A stretch of DNA of 64,000 bases from Gammaproteobacteria bacterium (lineage in GTDB: Bacteria > Pseudomonadota > Gammaproteobacteria > Pseudomonadales > Pseudohongiellaceae): NCBI GenBank assembly GCA_029244985.1, contig JAQWQD010000030.1:62001-126000 (forward strand), read 5' to 3'. The notes below the pieces were generated by a model, which had not been told where the DNA came from, ran no database searches, and saw only the letters and a program-made list of their open reading frames with translations. A program made the translations under genes and the position numbers. Shown here piece after piece: positions 9,298 through 22,807 of the stretch (the stretch's first letter is position 1; each line of letters begins with the position of its first letter).

Positions 9298-9567
9298 CTA
9301 GTCAATAAGTAAATAATATTTCTCACCTTCTTCAATCATGCCCAGTTCAGATCTAGCTCGTTCTTCGATAGCTTCGGTGCCGGTTTTTAGATCAACCACT
9401 TCGATCTCTAGCAGGCGATTTCGCTCTTCTTGGCTGGCGTTAATTTCTCGCTGCGCATCCAACTCTGTTTCTAATAAATTAAGCGCGCGCACACTATCCT
9501 CACCAAGCCATAACTGGAATTGAAAAGTCAGGAACGTCAAAATCAAACACCCGAACAATAATTTCAT
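9298..9567 (-). CDS. ftsB: Cell division protein FtsB
   Basis: FtsB is a small bitopic protein that forms the FtsQ-FtsB-FtsL divisome complex. The 89-residue sequence has one N-terminal membrane helix (about residues 3-19), then a coiled coil with leucine and charged heptads (about 25-65), then the family C-terminal motif around ARSELGMIEEGEKYYLL. It lies between eno and ispD, the standard gammaproteobacterial position, 13 nt after eno ends, so it is probably cotranscribed with eno. Confidence 0.95.
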   Translation of the reverse strand: MKLLFGCLILTFLTFQFQLWLGEDSVRALNLLETELDAQREINASQEERNRLLEIEVVDLKTGTEAIEERARSELGMIEEGEKYYLLID

Positions 9568-9580
9568 AATTTATGAACCA

Positions 9581-10885
<1,305 letters not shown>

Positions 10886-10920
10886 TTAGTAAAACGAATT
10901 TAATAAATAAGAAGACAAAC

Positions 10921-11766
10921 TTAGGCAGTATCGATATCCGGCTGGGATTTGATAAGCGTATCAAGTGCCTGCATCTGTTCTAGAAACGGATGGAGCTGAT
11001 CTAGCTTTAGTGCACAAGGTCCATCACATAGTGCCTGGTCGGGCTTAGGATGGGCCTCAAGGAAAAGTCCAGCAATCCCTTGGGATATGCCAGCTTTCGC
11101 AAGCGCTGTTACCTGATTACGCCGACCGTCCGCGCTAGCCGCTAAAGCGCCTGGTTTCTGCAATGCATGAGTAACATCAAAGATGACTGGATACTGAAAC
11201 TGCTTCATGACCGCAAACCCCAACATATCCACGACTAGGTTATTGTAGCCGAAGCTGCTGCCACGCTCACAGAGCATAAGCCGTTCATTTCCGGCAGCTT
11301 CGAACTTCCTTAGTATGTGGCCCATTTCCTGAGGGGCTAGAAACTGCGCTTTTTTTATATTAATTGGTAACCCCGTTTCCGCCATTGCCACCACTAAATC
11401 AGTTTGTCGGGACAGAAATGCGGGCAACTGCAATACGTCAGCTACACAACTTGCTACCACTGCCTGATCTGGCTCGTGGATATCGGTGATAATAGGTAAT
11501 CTATACCTCTCTTTGACTTCCCCGAGCCAAGCTAACCCTTTCTCAATACCTGGACCTCGAAAGGAATCTACTGAGGAACGATTTGATTTATCGAAAGATG
11601 CTTTAAAGACCAGAGGGATAGAAAGTTCCGAGCAGACCCCTGCGAATTGCTCCGCAACTGAGAGTGTTAACTCTCGAGACTCTAAAACATTTAACCCTCC
11701 AAAAAGAACCAAAGGTTGATTATTAGCAACAGGAATGTCTGCAATTTCGATTTGCTTATGATTCAT
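10921..11766 (-). CDS. kdsA: 3-deoxy-8-phosphooctulonate (KDO-8-P) synthase
   Basis: KdsA condenses arabinose 5-phosphate with phosphoenolpyruvate to give KDO 8-phosphate, the precursor of the inner-core sugar of lipopolysaccharide. The 281-residue protein has [14 protein letters not shown] at the N terminus (many homologues have GMNVLE), [12 protein letters not shown], the PGIEKGL loop, IITDIHEP, the [10 protein letters not shown] segment with the active-site lysine, and [17 protein letters not shown]. It lies between pyrG (30 nt) and eno, exactly as in Pseudomonas. Confidence 0.98.
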   Translation of the reverse strand: MNHKQIEIADIPVANNQPLVLFGGLNVLESRELTLSVAEQFAGVCSELSIPLVFKASFDKSNRSSVDSFRGPGIEKGLAWLGEVKERYRLPIITDIHEPDQAVVASCVADVLQLPAFLSRQTDLVVAMAETGLPINIKKAQFLAPQEMGHILRKFEAAGNERLMLCERGSSFGYNNLVVDMLGFAVMKQFQYPVIFDVTHALQKPGALAASADGRRNQVTALAKAGISQGIAGLFLEAHPKPDQALCDGPCALKLDQLHPFLEQMQALDTLIKSQPDIDTA

Positions 11767-11796
11767 GATTTTTGATTTGGCTCAGTCAGCTTAATC

Positions 11797-13527
<1,731 letters not shown>

Positions 13528-13605
13528 CTAGCAGATGGATTTACAGCCTACCAGAAGCCACCTTTAACCACAATCTGAACCTGAAAAAGTGCAAAAACCA
13601 TCGGC

Positions 13606-14955
13606 TTACCTTAAGTTGTTTACCATTGGCCGCTGCCAAATCACTTCAAAGCCAGGTTCACCAGACTTTACTTCGCTACCCTCGCCGATGCCGATTCCAG
13701 GGATGCAGACGAGCTCTTCATCTTGATACAAAAGTGGTACTCGATCGCGAAGCCAAGGTTCTATTCGAGACTCCTGGAGAATTTTTTTAAGTGATTTTTG
13801 GGGTCGTCCGGACAAATGACAACTCTCGCCTCCCTGTCTGAATCGAACCTCAACCTTCTCTAAACAAGATGGGGCAATGCCTCCACTAGATAATTTTTTC
13901 AAGAGCAGCTTCCCATTATTAATTAGCGTCACCTGCGGGTTTCTATTTGCATGCCAGACAATACCCTTCCCTGGCGCATCCAACGCTGGCAAAAAATATA
14001 AAAAATTCTGATAACAAGCGAAGCTACTTCCCTTGATAGAAAAAGTACTTTCAGGCTTTTTATCAGCAACGATAAATTCCTCAACAAAACTGTGTAGACG
14101 ATTCCAACCTATTTCCGGCAAATCAATTTTTTCTAGCCATCTTCTTATTGAATTTCTCTGTCTGGAAGAACTCAAAAGCTGGAGATGCTTGATTGAGATA
14201 CTTGTTGACTCATTAGACTCTAGCTTTTCCAAGTCCAGGTCTGCCAATTCATCTAACATTTCGTTCGCTTCAACAATCAGCTGTAAAGATTTACTCCAAC
14301 TCAACCTGTAGGAAGGCCAGCGAGCCTCAATAGCCGGTAATATTTTATTCCGAATATAATTACGATCAAATTCAAGCGCTTGATTAGATAGGTCTTCAAC
14401 CCAGCATAATTCATGCTCCTCAGCAAATCTTGTCAATGCTAAACGATCAAAATTTAATAGCGGTCTAAAAATAAGCCCTTTACCAAAAACTCGGCTTTGA
14501 GGAATAGCAGACAACCCTTTAACACTGGAACCTCGATTAAGTCGGAAAAGCATTGTTTCTAACTGGTCGTCTAGGTGGTGAGCCAAGAGCAAAGTTTCAT
14601 TAACTTCTATTTGTTCTTCAAACACTCTGTAGCGAACCGCTCGCGCTTTGTTTTCACTTGCCGAAGTGCTTTCTCCCATCTCACTAATTTGCACTTTTGC
14701 ACAATATAGCTCGATCCCTAATTTTGCACATGTTTTTTCACAAAATTTCTGCCAATGATCCGCGTCAGCATAAAGATTGTGATTGACATGCAAGGCTCTA
14801 ATCGAAAAAGTGATCTCACCTTTTTTTTGCAGCTGATGCAAACTGTAAAGCAGCACCATAGAATCCATGCCACCACTAAATGCAATTACGACAGATTGGC
14901 AGCTTTGGAGTGGCGCAAGAATTTGCTTCAATGCAACGAAATCAAAATTCATCAA
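13606..14955 (-). CDS. tilS: tRNA(Ile)-lysidine synthase
   Basis: TilS attaches lysine to cytidine 34 of the CAU-anticodon tRNA-Ile, letting it read AUA and be charged with isoleucine. The 449-residue protein has the PP-loop SGGMDS at 27-32, the HHLDDQLETMLFRLNRG segment near 131, the WVEDLSNQ and RNYIRNKILP motifs, and the C-terminal TilS substrate-binding and tRNA-binding domains (RFRQGGESCHLSGRPQKSLK, then IEPWLRDRVPLLY). Two adjacent methionines open the reading frame, so the exact start may be one codon later. It follows accA after 81 nt, as in Pseudomonas. Confidence 0.97.
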   Translation of the reverse strand: MMNFDFVALKQILAPLQSCQSVVIAFSGGMDSMVLLYSLHQLQKKGEITFSIRALHVNHNLYADADHWQKFCEKTCAKLGIELYCAKVQISEMGESTSASENKARAVRYRVFEEQIEVNETLLLAHHLDDQLETMLFRLNRGSSVKGLSAIPQSRVFGKGLIFRPLLNFDRLALTRFAEEHELCWVEDLSNQALEFDRNYIRNKILPAIEARWPSYRLSWSKSLQLIVEANEMLDELADLDLEKLESNESTSISIKHLQLLSSSRQRNSIRRWLEKIDLPEIGWNRLHSFVEEFIVADKKPESTFSIKGSSFACYQNFLYFLPALDAPGKGIVWHANRNPQVTLINNGKLLLKKLSSGGIAPSCLEKVEVRFRQGGESCHLSGRPQKSLKKILQESRIEPWLRDRVPLLYQDEELVCIPGIGIGEGSEVKSGEPGFEVIWQRPMVNNLR

Positions 14956-15036
14956 AGAATCAAAAAGAAAAAATTACAGGGAAATTTGAGTGTAGACGCA
15001 TGGGCTGCCAAAGTCAGTAATTGCAAAAAAATAAGC

Positions 15037-15990
15037 TTAGGCGGTGATACCATAATTCATCAGTCGCTGATAACGCCTATCGACTAGTTCGTTGACATCC
15101 ATAGCAATCAGTCTATCCAGTTGGTCGATTAATGTGCTTTTGATATTTTCCGAAGTTATTTCGATATCTCGATGAGCTCCACCCAATGGCTCAGCAATAG
15201 TTCGATCTACTATACCTAGCTCCTCAAGACGTTCTGAGGTTACTCCCATAGCTTCCGCAGCAGCCGCAGCATATTCAGATGATTTCCACAGGATTGTGGC
15301 GCAACCCTCAGGAGTTATAACGGTATAGGTTGAGTATTGCAGCATATTTAGCTGATCCGACACTCCAATAGCAATTGCTCCTCCAGAATTTGCCTCTCCG
15401 GTAACGGTAGCAATTAACGGCGTTTTTATCCGCGACATCATTGCCATATTTTCAGCGATCGCTTCATTAATTCCACGCTCTTCAGAATCCACTCCAGGGT
15501 AAGCGCCAGGTGTATCTATAAAACTCAACACTGGTAATTTGTATTGTTCGGCCAGCTTAATCAGGCGGCGTGCTTTTCTGTACCCTTCTGGCCTTGGCAT
15601 GCCAAAATTATGTCGAACTTTTTCTTTTGTACCGCGCCCCTTCTGATGCCCAATTACCATTACGGGACGCCCAGCAAGTCGTGCCATACCTCCAATAATT
15701 GCTTGATCATCTCCGAACAGCCGGTCACCATGGAGTTCATCAAACTCAGTAAATATGTATTCGATATAATCCAGTGTGTAGGGCCGCAATGGATGTCGAG
15801 CTACTTGGGAAATTTGCCATGAAGAAAGATTCGAGTAGATCTTTTCTGTGAGATTTTTGCTTTTTCCTTTTAAATTCTGAATTTCTTGAGAAATATTGAT
15901 TTCATTATCTGACCCCACCAGCCGTAGCTCGCTGATTTTGGCTTCTAACTCAGCAATGGGTTGTTCAAATTCGAGGTAGTTCGGGTCCAT
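15037..15990 (-). CDS. accA: Acetyl-CoA carboxylase carboxyltransferase subunit alpha
   Basis: AccA pairs with AccD to transfer the carboxyl group from biotin to acetyl-CoA, making malonyl-CoA for fatty acid synthesis. The 317-residue length is normal. Recognisable segments are [19 protein letters not shown] at the N terminus, [70 protein letters not shown], and the oxyanion-hole segment SGGAIAIGV. It lies 49 nt after dnaE, the standard order. Confidence 0.98.
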   Translation of the reverse strand: MDPNYLEFEQPIAELEAKISELRLVGSDNEINISQEIQNLKGKSKNLTEKIYSNLSSWQISQVARHPLRPYTLDYIEYIFTEFDELHGDRLFGDDQAIIGGMARLAGRPVMVIGHQKGRGTKEKVRHNFGMPRPEGYRKARRLIKLAEQYKLPVLSFIDTPGAYPGVDSEERGINEAIAENMAMMSRIKTPLIATVTGEANSGGAIAIGVSDQLNMLQYSTYTVITPEGCATILWKSSEYAAAAAEAMGVTSERLEELGIVDRTIAEPLGGAHRDIEITSENIKSTLIDQLDRLIAMDVNELVDRRYQRLMNYGITA

Positions 15991-16039
15991 TATTTCGACA
16001 AGAAGCTAAAGCGGCTCCCGTCTTCTCCAGTAAAAATAG

Positions 16040-19000
16040 CTAATTGAGAGATGTCGTTTGTTTGTAGTCTAATTCCACCTGATCTTTACCGTACTCCATT
16101 CGTAAGAGCTGCAGAAGATCATCTGTTGGCAAAATAATCCAATCTTGGCCCAACATTATACACCCTCTTGAGCCCGGCCGTTGATAGTTAACTACCACTG
16201 AGCAGCCTTCTTGGGCTCGATTCTGCTCGCCCTCTAAGGTCTCGCTTGGACTAGGAAAACTTTTGCTAGCTGTACTTGCTTCCTGTTCCACAGAGCTTTT
16301 TTTGTAAGGTGCCAATATACTAGCCAGATGCTCACAAAATCCTGTTTCTAAACCCTCAGATTTGAGGCTTAGCGCAAGCCGATGTGCAAATCTTTTACGC
16401 GCCTGTCCGAGCGTCATAACCTGTTTCGCCCTACCTCGCACCCTGCCGGTGTAGTCATCAACAGTTATAGTACATTCAACGATCAGGATCAGATCTTTTT
16501 GGATAAGTTCACGGTATTTTTCATATTCTTTGGCAAATAAGGACACTTCGAACCGAGCGCTTCGATCGTCTAATGTGAGAAAAGCAATCGTATCTCCTGC
16601 CTTACTCTTCATGGTGCGAAATCCATGAAGCAGTCCGGCCACAACTTGAGTACCTCTCTCCGGTCGCAAATCGCTCAGTCTGTCCTTTGTTATATGTGAA
16701 AGCTCAGGCAGGAATTCATCGATCGGATGTCCGGACAAATAAAGCCCAAGAGTTTCTTTTTCTGCGAGTAAACGCTCTTGTTCAGCCCAGGGCTTAAATC
16801 TTCTGCGTCCGGTGAGGTTAGCCTCTGCGCCTCGCTCAGAAGGTGCTATTCCACCAAACAAATCTTCGACACCACTCGCTTCATTTCGACTGCTTTGCTC
16901 TGCGGCTTGCATTGCTTCCGGAAGAGTAACACTGAGAAAGGCTCGGGAATGGTCACAATCACCTTCTATGAAATTATCCAGAGCTCCAGAGCGAATGAGC
17001 GCCTCCATTGTGCGCTTGTTTACTGTTTGTGAATCTACTCTTTGGCACAGATCTAAGAGGCTCGAAAACGGTGCTCCTTCCCGAGCGCTTAAAATACTTT
17101 CTACTGGTCCTTCTCCTAGCCCTTTGATTGCCCCCAGGCCATAAACAATTTCACCTTGGCCATTCACTGTAAAATTAAACTGACCGACATTAACATCCGG
17201 AGACACCAGAACTAACTCCATTGATCGACATTCCTCGATAAGCGTTACGATTTTATCGGTATTTTGCATGTCAGCAGACAATACAGCGGCCATGAAGAAC
17301 GCGGGATAGTGAGTCTTTAGCCAGGCTGTTTGATAAGATACAAGGGCATAAGCCGCCGAGTGTGATTTGTTGAATCCATAGCCCGCGAATTTCTCCATTA
17401 AATCAAAGATTGATTCTGCTACGCTTTCATCGATACCTTTGGCCTCAGCGCCCTGCATAAAGGCCTCACGCTGTTTCGCCATTTCTACTGGATCTTTCTT
17501 ACCCATTGCTTTACGTAAAATATCAGCACCGCCCAATGTGTAGCTAGCCAAGACTTGCGCAATTTGCATGACTTGTTCCTGATATAGAATGACACCATAA
17601 GTGTTAGCCAAAACATGTTCGAGGTCACCATGGGGATAAACTACTCGCGTTCGCCCATGTTTTCGATCGATAAAATCATCGACCATGCCGGACTGCAAAG
17701 GCCCGGGGCGAAACAAAGCAACTAAGGCAATAATGTCATCAAAGCAGTTCGGAACTAAGCGTTTGATCAACTCCTTCATACCGCGAGACTCTAACTGGAA
17801 TACGGCGGTGGTCTCGCCTTTTTGCAAAAGCCTATAAACTGACTCGTCATTTAGTGGCAATGAATTTATATCAACCCTCTTGACATCAGCTGAGAGTTGT
17901 TCGTTGATCATCTTTACTGCCCAGTCAATAATCGTAAGTGTTCGTAGCCCGAGAAAGTCGAATTTAACTAGGCCAGCAGTTTCAACATCATTCTTATCAA
18001 ATTGGGTAACTAAACCCTGACCTGACTCAACGCAATAAAGAGGCGTAAAATCTGTTAGCTTAGTAGGCGCTATTACGACGCCACCGGCATGCTTACCAAC
18101 ATTACGAGTAATACCCTCGAGCTTATAGGCCATCTCCATAATTTCCTGAGCATCATCATCACCGTCAACGAATTCTCCTAACAAAGGTTCTTCTTCGAAG
18201 GCTTTTTTTAGGGTCATACCCGGCACAAATGGAATAAGCTTTGAAAGCTTATCCGCGAGCGCATAAGGTTTACCTTGTACCCGGGCAACATCTCTAACTA
18301 CAGCTTTTGCCGCCATGGTGCCAAAAGTAATAATCTGAGAAACTGCGTCCTTGCCATATAACTCTGCGACATGCTGGATAACTCTATCCCTTCCTTCCAT
18401 GCAGAAATCTACATCAAAATCGGGCATCGATACTCTTTCTGGATTTAGGAAGCGTTCAAAAAGCAAATCATAGCGAAGTGGATCCAAATCAGTAATATTT
18501 AGCGCATAGGCAACAATAGAGCCTGCGCCAGAACCACGACCAGGACCCACAGGAATACCTGAATCTTTTGCCCATTGGATGAATTCCATAACAATTAAGA
18601 AGTAACCGGCAAAACCCATTTGATTAATGATTTCTAATTCAATTTTTAGGCGAGAGTAATAAGGTTCAGATACAGATTTGCTTCGAGCTTCGTCATCGAA
18701 GAGCTGCTCTAATCGTTTCTGCAATCCTTCCTCACTGAGCTTGCATAGATAATGTTCCAGAGCTACGCCTTCAGGCACAGGGTAATTAGGCAAGTGAGGA
18801 GTCCCTAATTCCAAACCTAAATTACAGCGTTTGACTATTTGATGAACATTGGCGATAGCTTCGGGAATGTCCACGAACAAGGCATCCATTTCCTCGCTAT
18901 CTTTTAAGTACTGTTGGTCAGTGTAATTATGTGAGCGCCTAGAATCGTCCAAGGAGCGTCGTTCATTAATACAGACTCTCACCTCATGGGCGTCGAAATC

Positions 19001-19642
19001 TTCTTGGTCAAGAAAGCGTACGTCATTGCTTGCAACAACTGGGCACTGTGCCTCAATCGCAAGGCTGACTGCCGCTTCGATGTAATTCTCTTCGTCTGCT
19101 TTGCCCACTCTTTGTAATTCTAGGTAAAAAGATTCCGGGAATAATTGCTGCCATGTTTGCAACAAAGACTTTGCAAGCGCATTCTCGTTGTTAATCAGCG
19201 CGCTGCCAATGTCGCTCTTTTGTGCGCCAGATAAGGCAATAAGACCTTCCGTGCGTCCCACTAATTTACCAATCTTTAAGTGCAGTTCCCCATGTGATTC
19301 AGCCTCCGTATAAAAATCTGAAATGATATTGGTAAGGTTGAGATAGCCTGTCTGATTTTTAACCAATAAGACGAGCTGTGTATGAACTCCCTCATCATTG
19401 ACCACAGGCACATCACAACCACAAATTGGTTTTATGCCTGATTTGATTGCGCTGCTGTAGAACTTTATTAAACCGAATAGGTTGGAGACATCCGTAATTG
19501 CCGCAGCTGGCATTTTAAAACCCTGCAGGCGTTCGATTAGGGGCTGGATGGTGACCAAACCATCACTTATAGAAAACTCTGTATGTAATCGTAGGTGGGT
19601 AAAGGGCGGTGTTGGTGGATGACTAGTTGTTATATCGGGCAT
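16040..19642 (-). CDS. dnaE: DNA polymerase III subunit alpha
   Basis: DnaE is the catalytic subunit of the replicative polymerase. The 1200-residue protein has the N-terminal PHP domain (FTHLRLHTEFSISDGLV), the catalytic MPDFDVDFCMEGRDRV segment with two magnesium-binding aspartates, the palm KFDFLGLRTLTIID aspartate, the GYGFNKSHSAAYALVSYQTA fingers segment, a helix-hairpin-helix region, and the OB domain. It is about 40 residues longer than E. coli DnaE, mostly because a Ser/Glu-rich linker (about 1114-1146) interrupts the C-terminal domain before the final conserved strand segment. It follows rnhB across 92 nt and precedes accA. Confidence 0.99.
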   Translation of the reverse strand: MPDITTSHPPTPPFTHLRLHTEFSISDGLVTIQPLIERLQGFKMPAAAITDVSNLFGLIKFYSSAIKSGIKPICGCDVPVVNDEGVHTQLVLLVKNQTGYLNLTNIISDFYTEAESHGELHLKIGKLVGRTEGLIALSGAQKSDIGSALINNENALAKSLLQTWQQLFPESFYLELQRVGKADEENYIEAAVSLAIEAQCPVVASNDVRFLDQEDFDAHEVRVCINERRSLDDSRRSHNYTDQQYLKDSEEMDALFVDIPEAIANVHQIVKRCNLGLELGTPHLPNYPVPEGVALEHYLCKLSEEGLQKRLEQLFDDEARSKSVSEPYYSRLKIELEIINQMGFAGYFLIVMEFIQWAKDSGIPVGPGRGSGAGSIVAYALNITDLDPLRYDLLFERFLNPERVSMPDFDVDFCMEGRDRVIQHVAELYGKDAVSQIITFGTMAAKAVVRDVARVQGKPYALADKLSKLIPFVPGMTLKKAFEEEPLLGEFVDGDDDAQEIMEMAYKLEGITRNVGKHAGGVVIAPTKLTDFTPLYCVESGQGLVTQFDKNDVETAGLVKFDFLGLRTLTIIDWAVKMINEQLSADVKRVDINSLPLNDESVYRLLQKGETTAVFQLESRGMKELIKRLVPNCFDDIIALVALFRPGPLQSGMVDDFIDRKHGRTRVVYPHGDLEHVLANTYGVILYQEQVMQIAQVLASYTLGGADILRKAMGKKDPVEMAKQREAFMQGAEAKGIDESVAESIFDLMEKFAGYGFNKSHSAAYALVSYQTAWLKTHYPAFFMAAVLSADMQNTDKIVTLIEECRSMELVLVSPDVNVGQFNFTVNGQGEIVYGLGAIKGLGEGPVESILSAREGAPFSSLLDLCQRVDSQTVNKRTMEALIRSGALDNFIEGDCDHSRAFLSVTLPEAMQAAEQSSRNEASGVEDLFGGIAPSERGAEANLTGRRRFKPWAEQERLLAEKETLGLYLSGHPIDEFLPELSHITKDRLSDLRPERGTQVVAGLLHGFRTMKSKAGDTIAFLTLDDRSARFEVSLFAKEYEKYRELIQKDLILIVECTITVDDYTGRVRGRAKQVMTLGQARKRFAHRLALSLKSEGLETGFCEHLASILAPYKKSSVEQEASTASKSFPSPSETLEGEQNRAQEGCSVVVNYQRPGSRGCIMLGQDWIILPTDDLLQLLRMEYGKDQVELDYKQTTSLN

Positions 19643-19734
19643 TCGTCATATTCTATTGCTATAAAGGCTTCGTATTGACCAAGAATCTAATTACATAATA
19701 TACCTTCTTTCAGTCGATTTTTCTGCCTGCAAAT

Positions 19735-20364
19735 TTACTTTAATACATTAGCGACTGGAGCAAAAGAACGACGATGCAACACACAAGGACCTAAGGCTTT
19801 TAATGCCGCTAAATGGGTTGGAGTTGGGTAACCTTTATGTTTCGCAAATCCATAACCTGGGTAAATTCTTTCCAACGCTATCATCTCGCGGTCACGAGTT
19901 ACTTTTGCCACAATCGACGCCGCTGCAATCCCTGCGATCCTTGCATCACCCTTCACGACCGCTTCAGACTTATATTTCCATTTTGGTAACTGATTTCCAT
20001 CAACATAAACAAATTCGGGTTGTATTGAAAGCGCGCTGACCGCTCTGGCCATGGCAATCAAACTCGCGCGCAAAATATTAATTTGATCGATTTCCTCGAC
20101 ACTGGCTCTGGCCACGGCGAAGCAAATGGCTTCTTCTTCAATTCTCGACAAGCATTCGAGTCTTTGTTTCTCACTAAGCTTCTTCGAATCACTTAAACCT
20201 TTTATAGGTTTAGCTGGATCTAAAATTACTGCCGCAGCCACCACGTCACCTGCTAAGGGTCCACGCCCGACTTCGTCTACGCCCGCAACAAGTCGATGTT
20301 GCGACTCGCCAAATTCCAATTCTTCTTGCATAAGTCGTTGACTCTTCTGGCCTTTCGATTCCAT
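19735..20364 (-). CDS. rnhB: Ribonuclease HII
   Basis: RNase HII cuts RNA in RNA-DNA hybrids and starts removal of ribonucleotides misincorporated in DNA. The 209-residue protein has the catalytic [15 protein letters not shown] motif (Asp30, Glu31), a third acidic residue in [11 protein letters not shown], and the [15 protein letters not shown] and [12 protein letters not shown] signatures. The first 20 residues before the conserved core are a polar leader; an internal ATG at residue 12 could also serve. Its ATG overlaps the lpxB stop codon (TGATG), so the two are translationally coupled. Confidence 0.97.
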   Translation of the reverse strand: MESKGQKSQRLMQEELEFGESQHRLVAGVDEVGRGPLAGDVVAAAVILDPAKPIKGLSDSKKLSEKQRLECLSRIEEEAICFAVARASVEEIDQINILRASLIAMARAVSALSIQPEFVYVDGNQLPKWKYKSEAVVKGDARIAGIAAASIVAKVTRDREMIALERIYPGYGFAKHKGYPTPTHLAALKALGPCVLHRRSFAPVANVLK

Positions 20365-21509
20365 CAGCTCAATAACTGTGTAATCGCCTCCGCCGCTTTC
20401 TCTGAAGCACCGGTGCGAAGACCTCTATGTATTTGCTCAAATTCACTCAAAAAATCCGTGAAAGTTGCAGGCTTTGTCATGAAATTTTCTATTTCTTTCG
20501 TTAACGCAGAAACAGTCAAGTCTGCCTGCAAATACTCAGGGACTATCTTTTTCCCTGCTAACAAATTTGGCAAACCGACGTAGGGAACTTTCAATAAACG
20601 AGAGCCAATTTCATAAGTTATAGGAGCCACTTTATAACAAATCAGCATCGGTCTTCTCAATAACAAAGCTTCAAGAGTTGCAGTACCTGAGGCCATTACA
20701 ATCAAATCTGCAGCACTGATAGCTCGATGAGAATTATCGACAAGCTGAAACTGATCGCTTTTGAATATTTTTTCCTTTGCTATTAAAAAGTCAATCTGAG
20801 CTTTTGCCTCCACCCCACTATAAGGAATGACAAACTTAAGCTGTGGAAATTTTTGCATCGAGACGATTGCAGTCTCCAAAAACAAAGGCATGAGACGTTT
20901 TATTTCTCCCGCACGGGATCCAGGCATAAGTGCTATGACATGAGCACCACTTTTTATTCCTAGCTCTTGCCTATGAGTTACTTTGTGATCTTCAAAACCG
21001 ATTTCATCTGCCAATGGATGTCCCACACAAATAGCTCTTACACTATGTTCTTCGTAGATTGCGGTCTCGAAAGGGAAAAGGGTCAGCATTAAATCAATGG
21101 ACTGCCTGATCTTAAGTATTCTTTTTTGTCGGTAAGCCCAAATACTAGGACTAACATAGTGCACAGTCTTGATGCCATGTTTGTGCAGATTAGCCGCCAG
21201 TCTGAGATTAAAATAAGGAGAGTCGATACCTATGAAAGCAGCAGGCTCCTCTTTAATTAAGCGCTGTTCCAATCGTTTCTTTAATTTTAGAAGCTCAGGA
21301 AGTCGACCAAGGGGCTCGACAAAACCCATTACCGATAGACGGTCCATAGGGGCCAGGGATTCACATCCCAATGCTTCCATCGCTGGGCCGCCGACACCCA
21401 CGAATTCGCAGTTAAGATAACGAGATCGCAACGCGGCCATTAGAGAGGCACCAAGAATATCGCCTGACTTTTCCCCTGCAACAATTCCGAAGCGTAGTGG
21501 TTTGGTCAT
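20364..21509 (-). CDS. lpxB: Lipid-A-disaccharide synthase
   Basis: LpxB is a GT19 glycosyltransferase that joins UDP-2,3-diacylglucosamine and lipid X to make the lipid A disaccharide. The 381-residue protein shows [14 protein letters not shown] at the N terminus, [47 protein letters not shown] with FVGHPL-like [18 protein letters not shown], and [12 protein letters not shown]. It follows lpxA after 25 nt and is coupled to rnhB; the lpxD-fabZ-lpxA-lpxB order is conserved in Proteobacteria. Confidence 0.98.
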   Translation of the reverse strand: MTKPLRFGIVAGEKSGDILGASLMAALRSRYLNCEFVGVGGPAMEALGCESLAPMDRLSVMGFVEPLGRLPELLKLKKRLEQRLIKEEPAAFIGIDSPYFNLRLAANLHKHGIKTVHYVSPSIWAYRQKRILKIRQSIDLMLTLFPFETAIYEEHSVRAICVGHPLADEIGFEDHKVTHRQELGIKSGAHVIALMPGSRAGEIKRLMPLFLETAIVSMQKFPQLKFVIPYSGVEAKAQIDFLIAKEKIFKSDQFQLVDNSHRAISAADLIVMASGTATLEALLLRRPMLICYKVAPITYEIGSRLLKVPYVGLPNLLAGKKIVPEYLQADLTVSALTKEIENFMTKPATFTDFLSEFEQIHRGLRTGASEKAAEAITQLLS

Positions 21510-21534
21510 TCTTTATTAGTGGATGTAAAGGAGC

Positions 21535-22317
21535 TTATCTGTGAATACCTTTTTCAGATGACTCTAAGGAATCGATTAGAACCTGCATGGTTTCGCACCC
21601 TTCGCGCATAGCCTTAAGCTGGTCAATAGCTTCCTGAAGGCTGTAGTTTCTTTTATAGATAATTTTGTAGGCTTCCCGCAGGTCCGCAATCGTTTCTTTA
21701 TCTAAACCACGTCGCTCTAGCCCGATAGCATTAATACTCCGTACTGTCGCAGGTCGTCCACTCACGATCATAAACGCTGGGATATCGTTGGTAATATGAG
21801 TCATCGCCCCAACCATAGCATGTGCGCCGATTTTCAGGAATTGATTGACTCCAGCATAACCACCAAGAATAGCCCAATCGCCTACTTGTACATGCCCTGA
21901 AATACCAACGTTGTTTGCAAACACCGTGTTATCACCAACGATACAATCATGAGCAATATGGACATAAGGCATCTGTAAATTATTACTTCCGATTTTAGTA
22001 ATTCCTCCTCCTACTGCAGTCCCCCGATGAGCAGTTACCCCTTCGCGAAAGACGTTGTTATCACCAATTTCTAACCAGGACTCTTCACCCTCAAATTTTT
22101 TATCTGCGGGGTCTTCGCCAATTGAACTAAATTGAAAGATTCGATTACCCTCACCCATTCTGGTATTGGCGCGAATCACCACATGAGAATCAAGCACAGT
22201 TCCAGCACCAATTGAGACATTCTCTCCAACCAAACACCATGGACCTATGCGAACATCCTCTGCGATTTTAGCACTCGGATGAATACGTGCAGAAGAATCA
22301 ATTAAATCATTCGACAT
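21535..22317 (-). CDS. lpxA: UDP-N-acetylglucosamine acyltransferase
   Basis: LpxA transfers a 3-hydroxyacyl chain to the 3-OH of UDP-GlcNAc, the first step of lipid A synthesis. The protein is a left-handed beta helix of hexapeptide repeats with the catalytic histidine in [11 protein letters not shown], followed by an alpha-helical C-terminal domain ([20 protein letters not shown]). I chose the ATG at 22317, giving 260 residues, because homologues begin just before the IHPSA segment and an AGAGAGA-like purine stretch lies upstream; a longer GTG start at 22335 is possible. With the chosen start it overlaps fabZ by 11 nt. Confidence 0.97.
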   Translation of the reverse strand: MSNDLIDSSARIHPSAKIAEDVRIGPWCLVGENVSIGAGTVLDSHVVIRANTRMGEGNRIFQFSSIGEDPADKKFEGEESWLEIGDNNVFREGVTAHRGTAVGGGITKIGSNNLQMPYVHIAHDCIVGDNTVFANNVGISGHVQVGDWAILGGYAGVNQFLKIGAHAMVGAMTHITNDIPAFMIVSGRPATVRSINAIGLERRGLDKETIADLREAYKIIYKRNYSLQEAIDQLKAMREGCETMQVLIDSLESSEKGIHR

Positions 22318-22756
22318 CGACTTGTCTCTCTGCACACATAATAGTCATGGTGCCAACCAATTCATCATCCACTGACGCTTCGGCGGAAAACTTATAAATC
22401 CCGCGGCGATTTGTGATTACTGTCGCCTTAAGCTTTAATTGATCACCAGGCACAACTGGCCGTCGCAAGCGCACATCGTCCGCACCAACAAAGTAATATA
22501 GATAGCCATCCTTAGGCTTTTTTTCCTGGCTTTTAAAACCTAGGACGCCAGCAACTTGGGCCAGTGCTTCAATTATTAGTACCCCCGGCATGATTGGTTG
22601 GCCTGGAAAATGCCCCTGAAAAAAAGGTTCATTTACTGTGATATTCTTATAACCGACAATGGACTTACCCAAATCCATTTCCACTATCCGGTCCACCAAT
22701 AAAAATGGATAGCGCTGCGGTAGATATTCTTTAATTTCTTCAACATTCAATAGCAT
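22307..22756 (-). CDS. fabZ: 3-hydroxyacyl-ACP dehydratase FabZ
   Basis: FabZ dehydrates 3-hydroxyacyl-ACP in fatty acid elongation and competes with LpxA for hydroxyacyl-ACP, which fits their neighbouring genes. The 149-residue protein has [12 protein letters not shown] near the N terminus, the active-site histidine in [15 protein letters not shown] (His49) and the glutamate in IIEALAQ (Glu63), all in the hot-dog fold. It lies between lpxD (51 nt) and lpxA (overlapping). Confidence 0.98.
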   Translation of the reverse strand: MLLNVEEIKEYLPQRYPFLLVDRIVEMDLGKSIVGYKNITVNEPFFQGHFPGQPIMPGVLIIEALAQVAGVLGFKSQEKKPKDGYLYYFVGADDVRLRRPVVPGDQLKLKATVITNRRGIYKFSAEASVDDELVGTMTIMCAERQVDVE

Positions 22757-22807
22757 AATTAAACTCTGGATTATTATCTTTGCTCGAGCTCTGCTCTACT
22801 GCTACCT

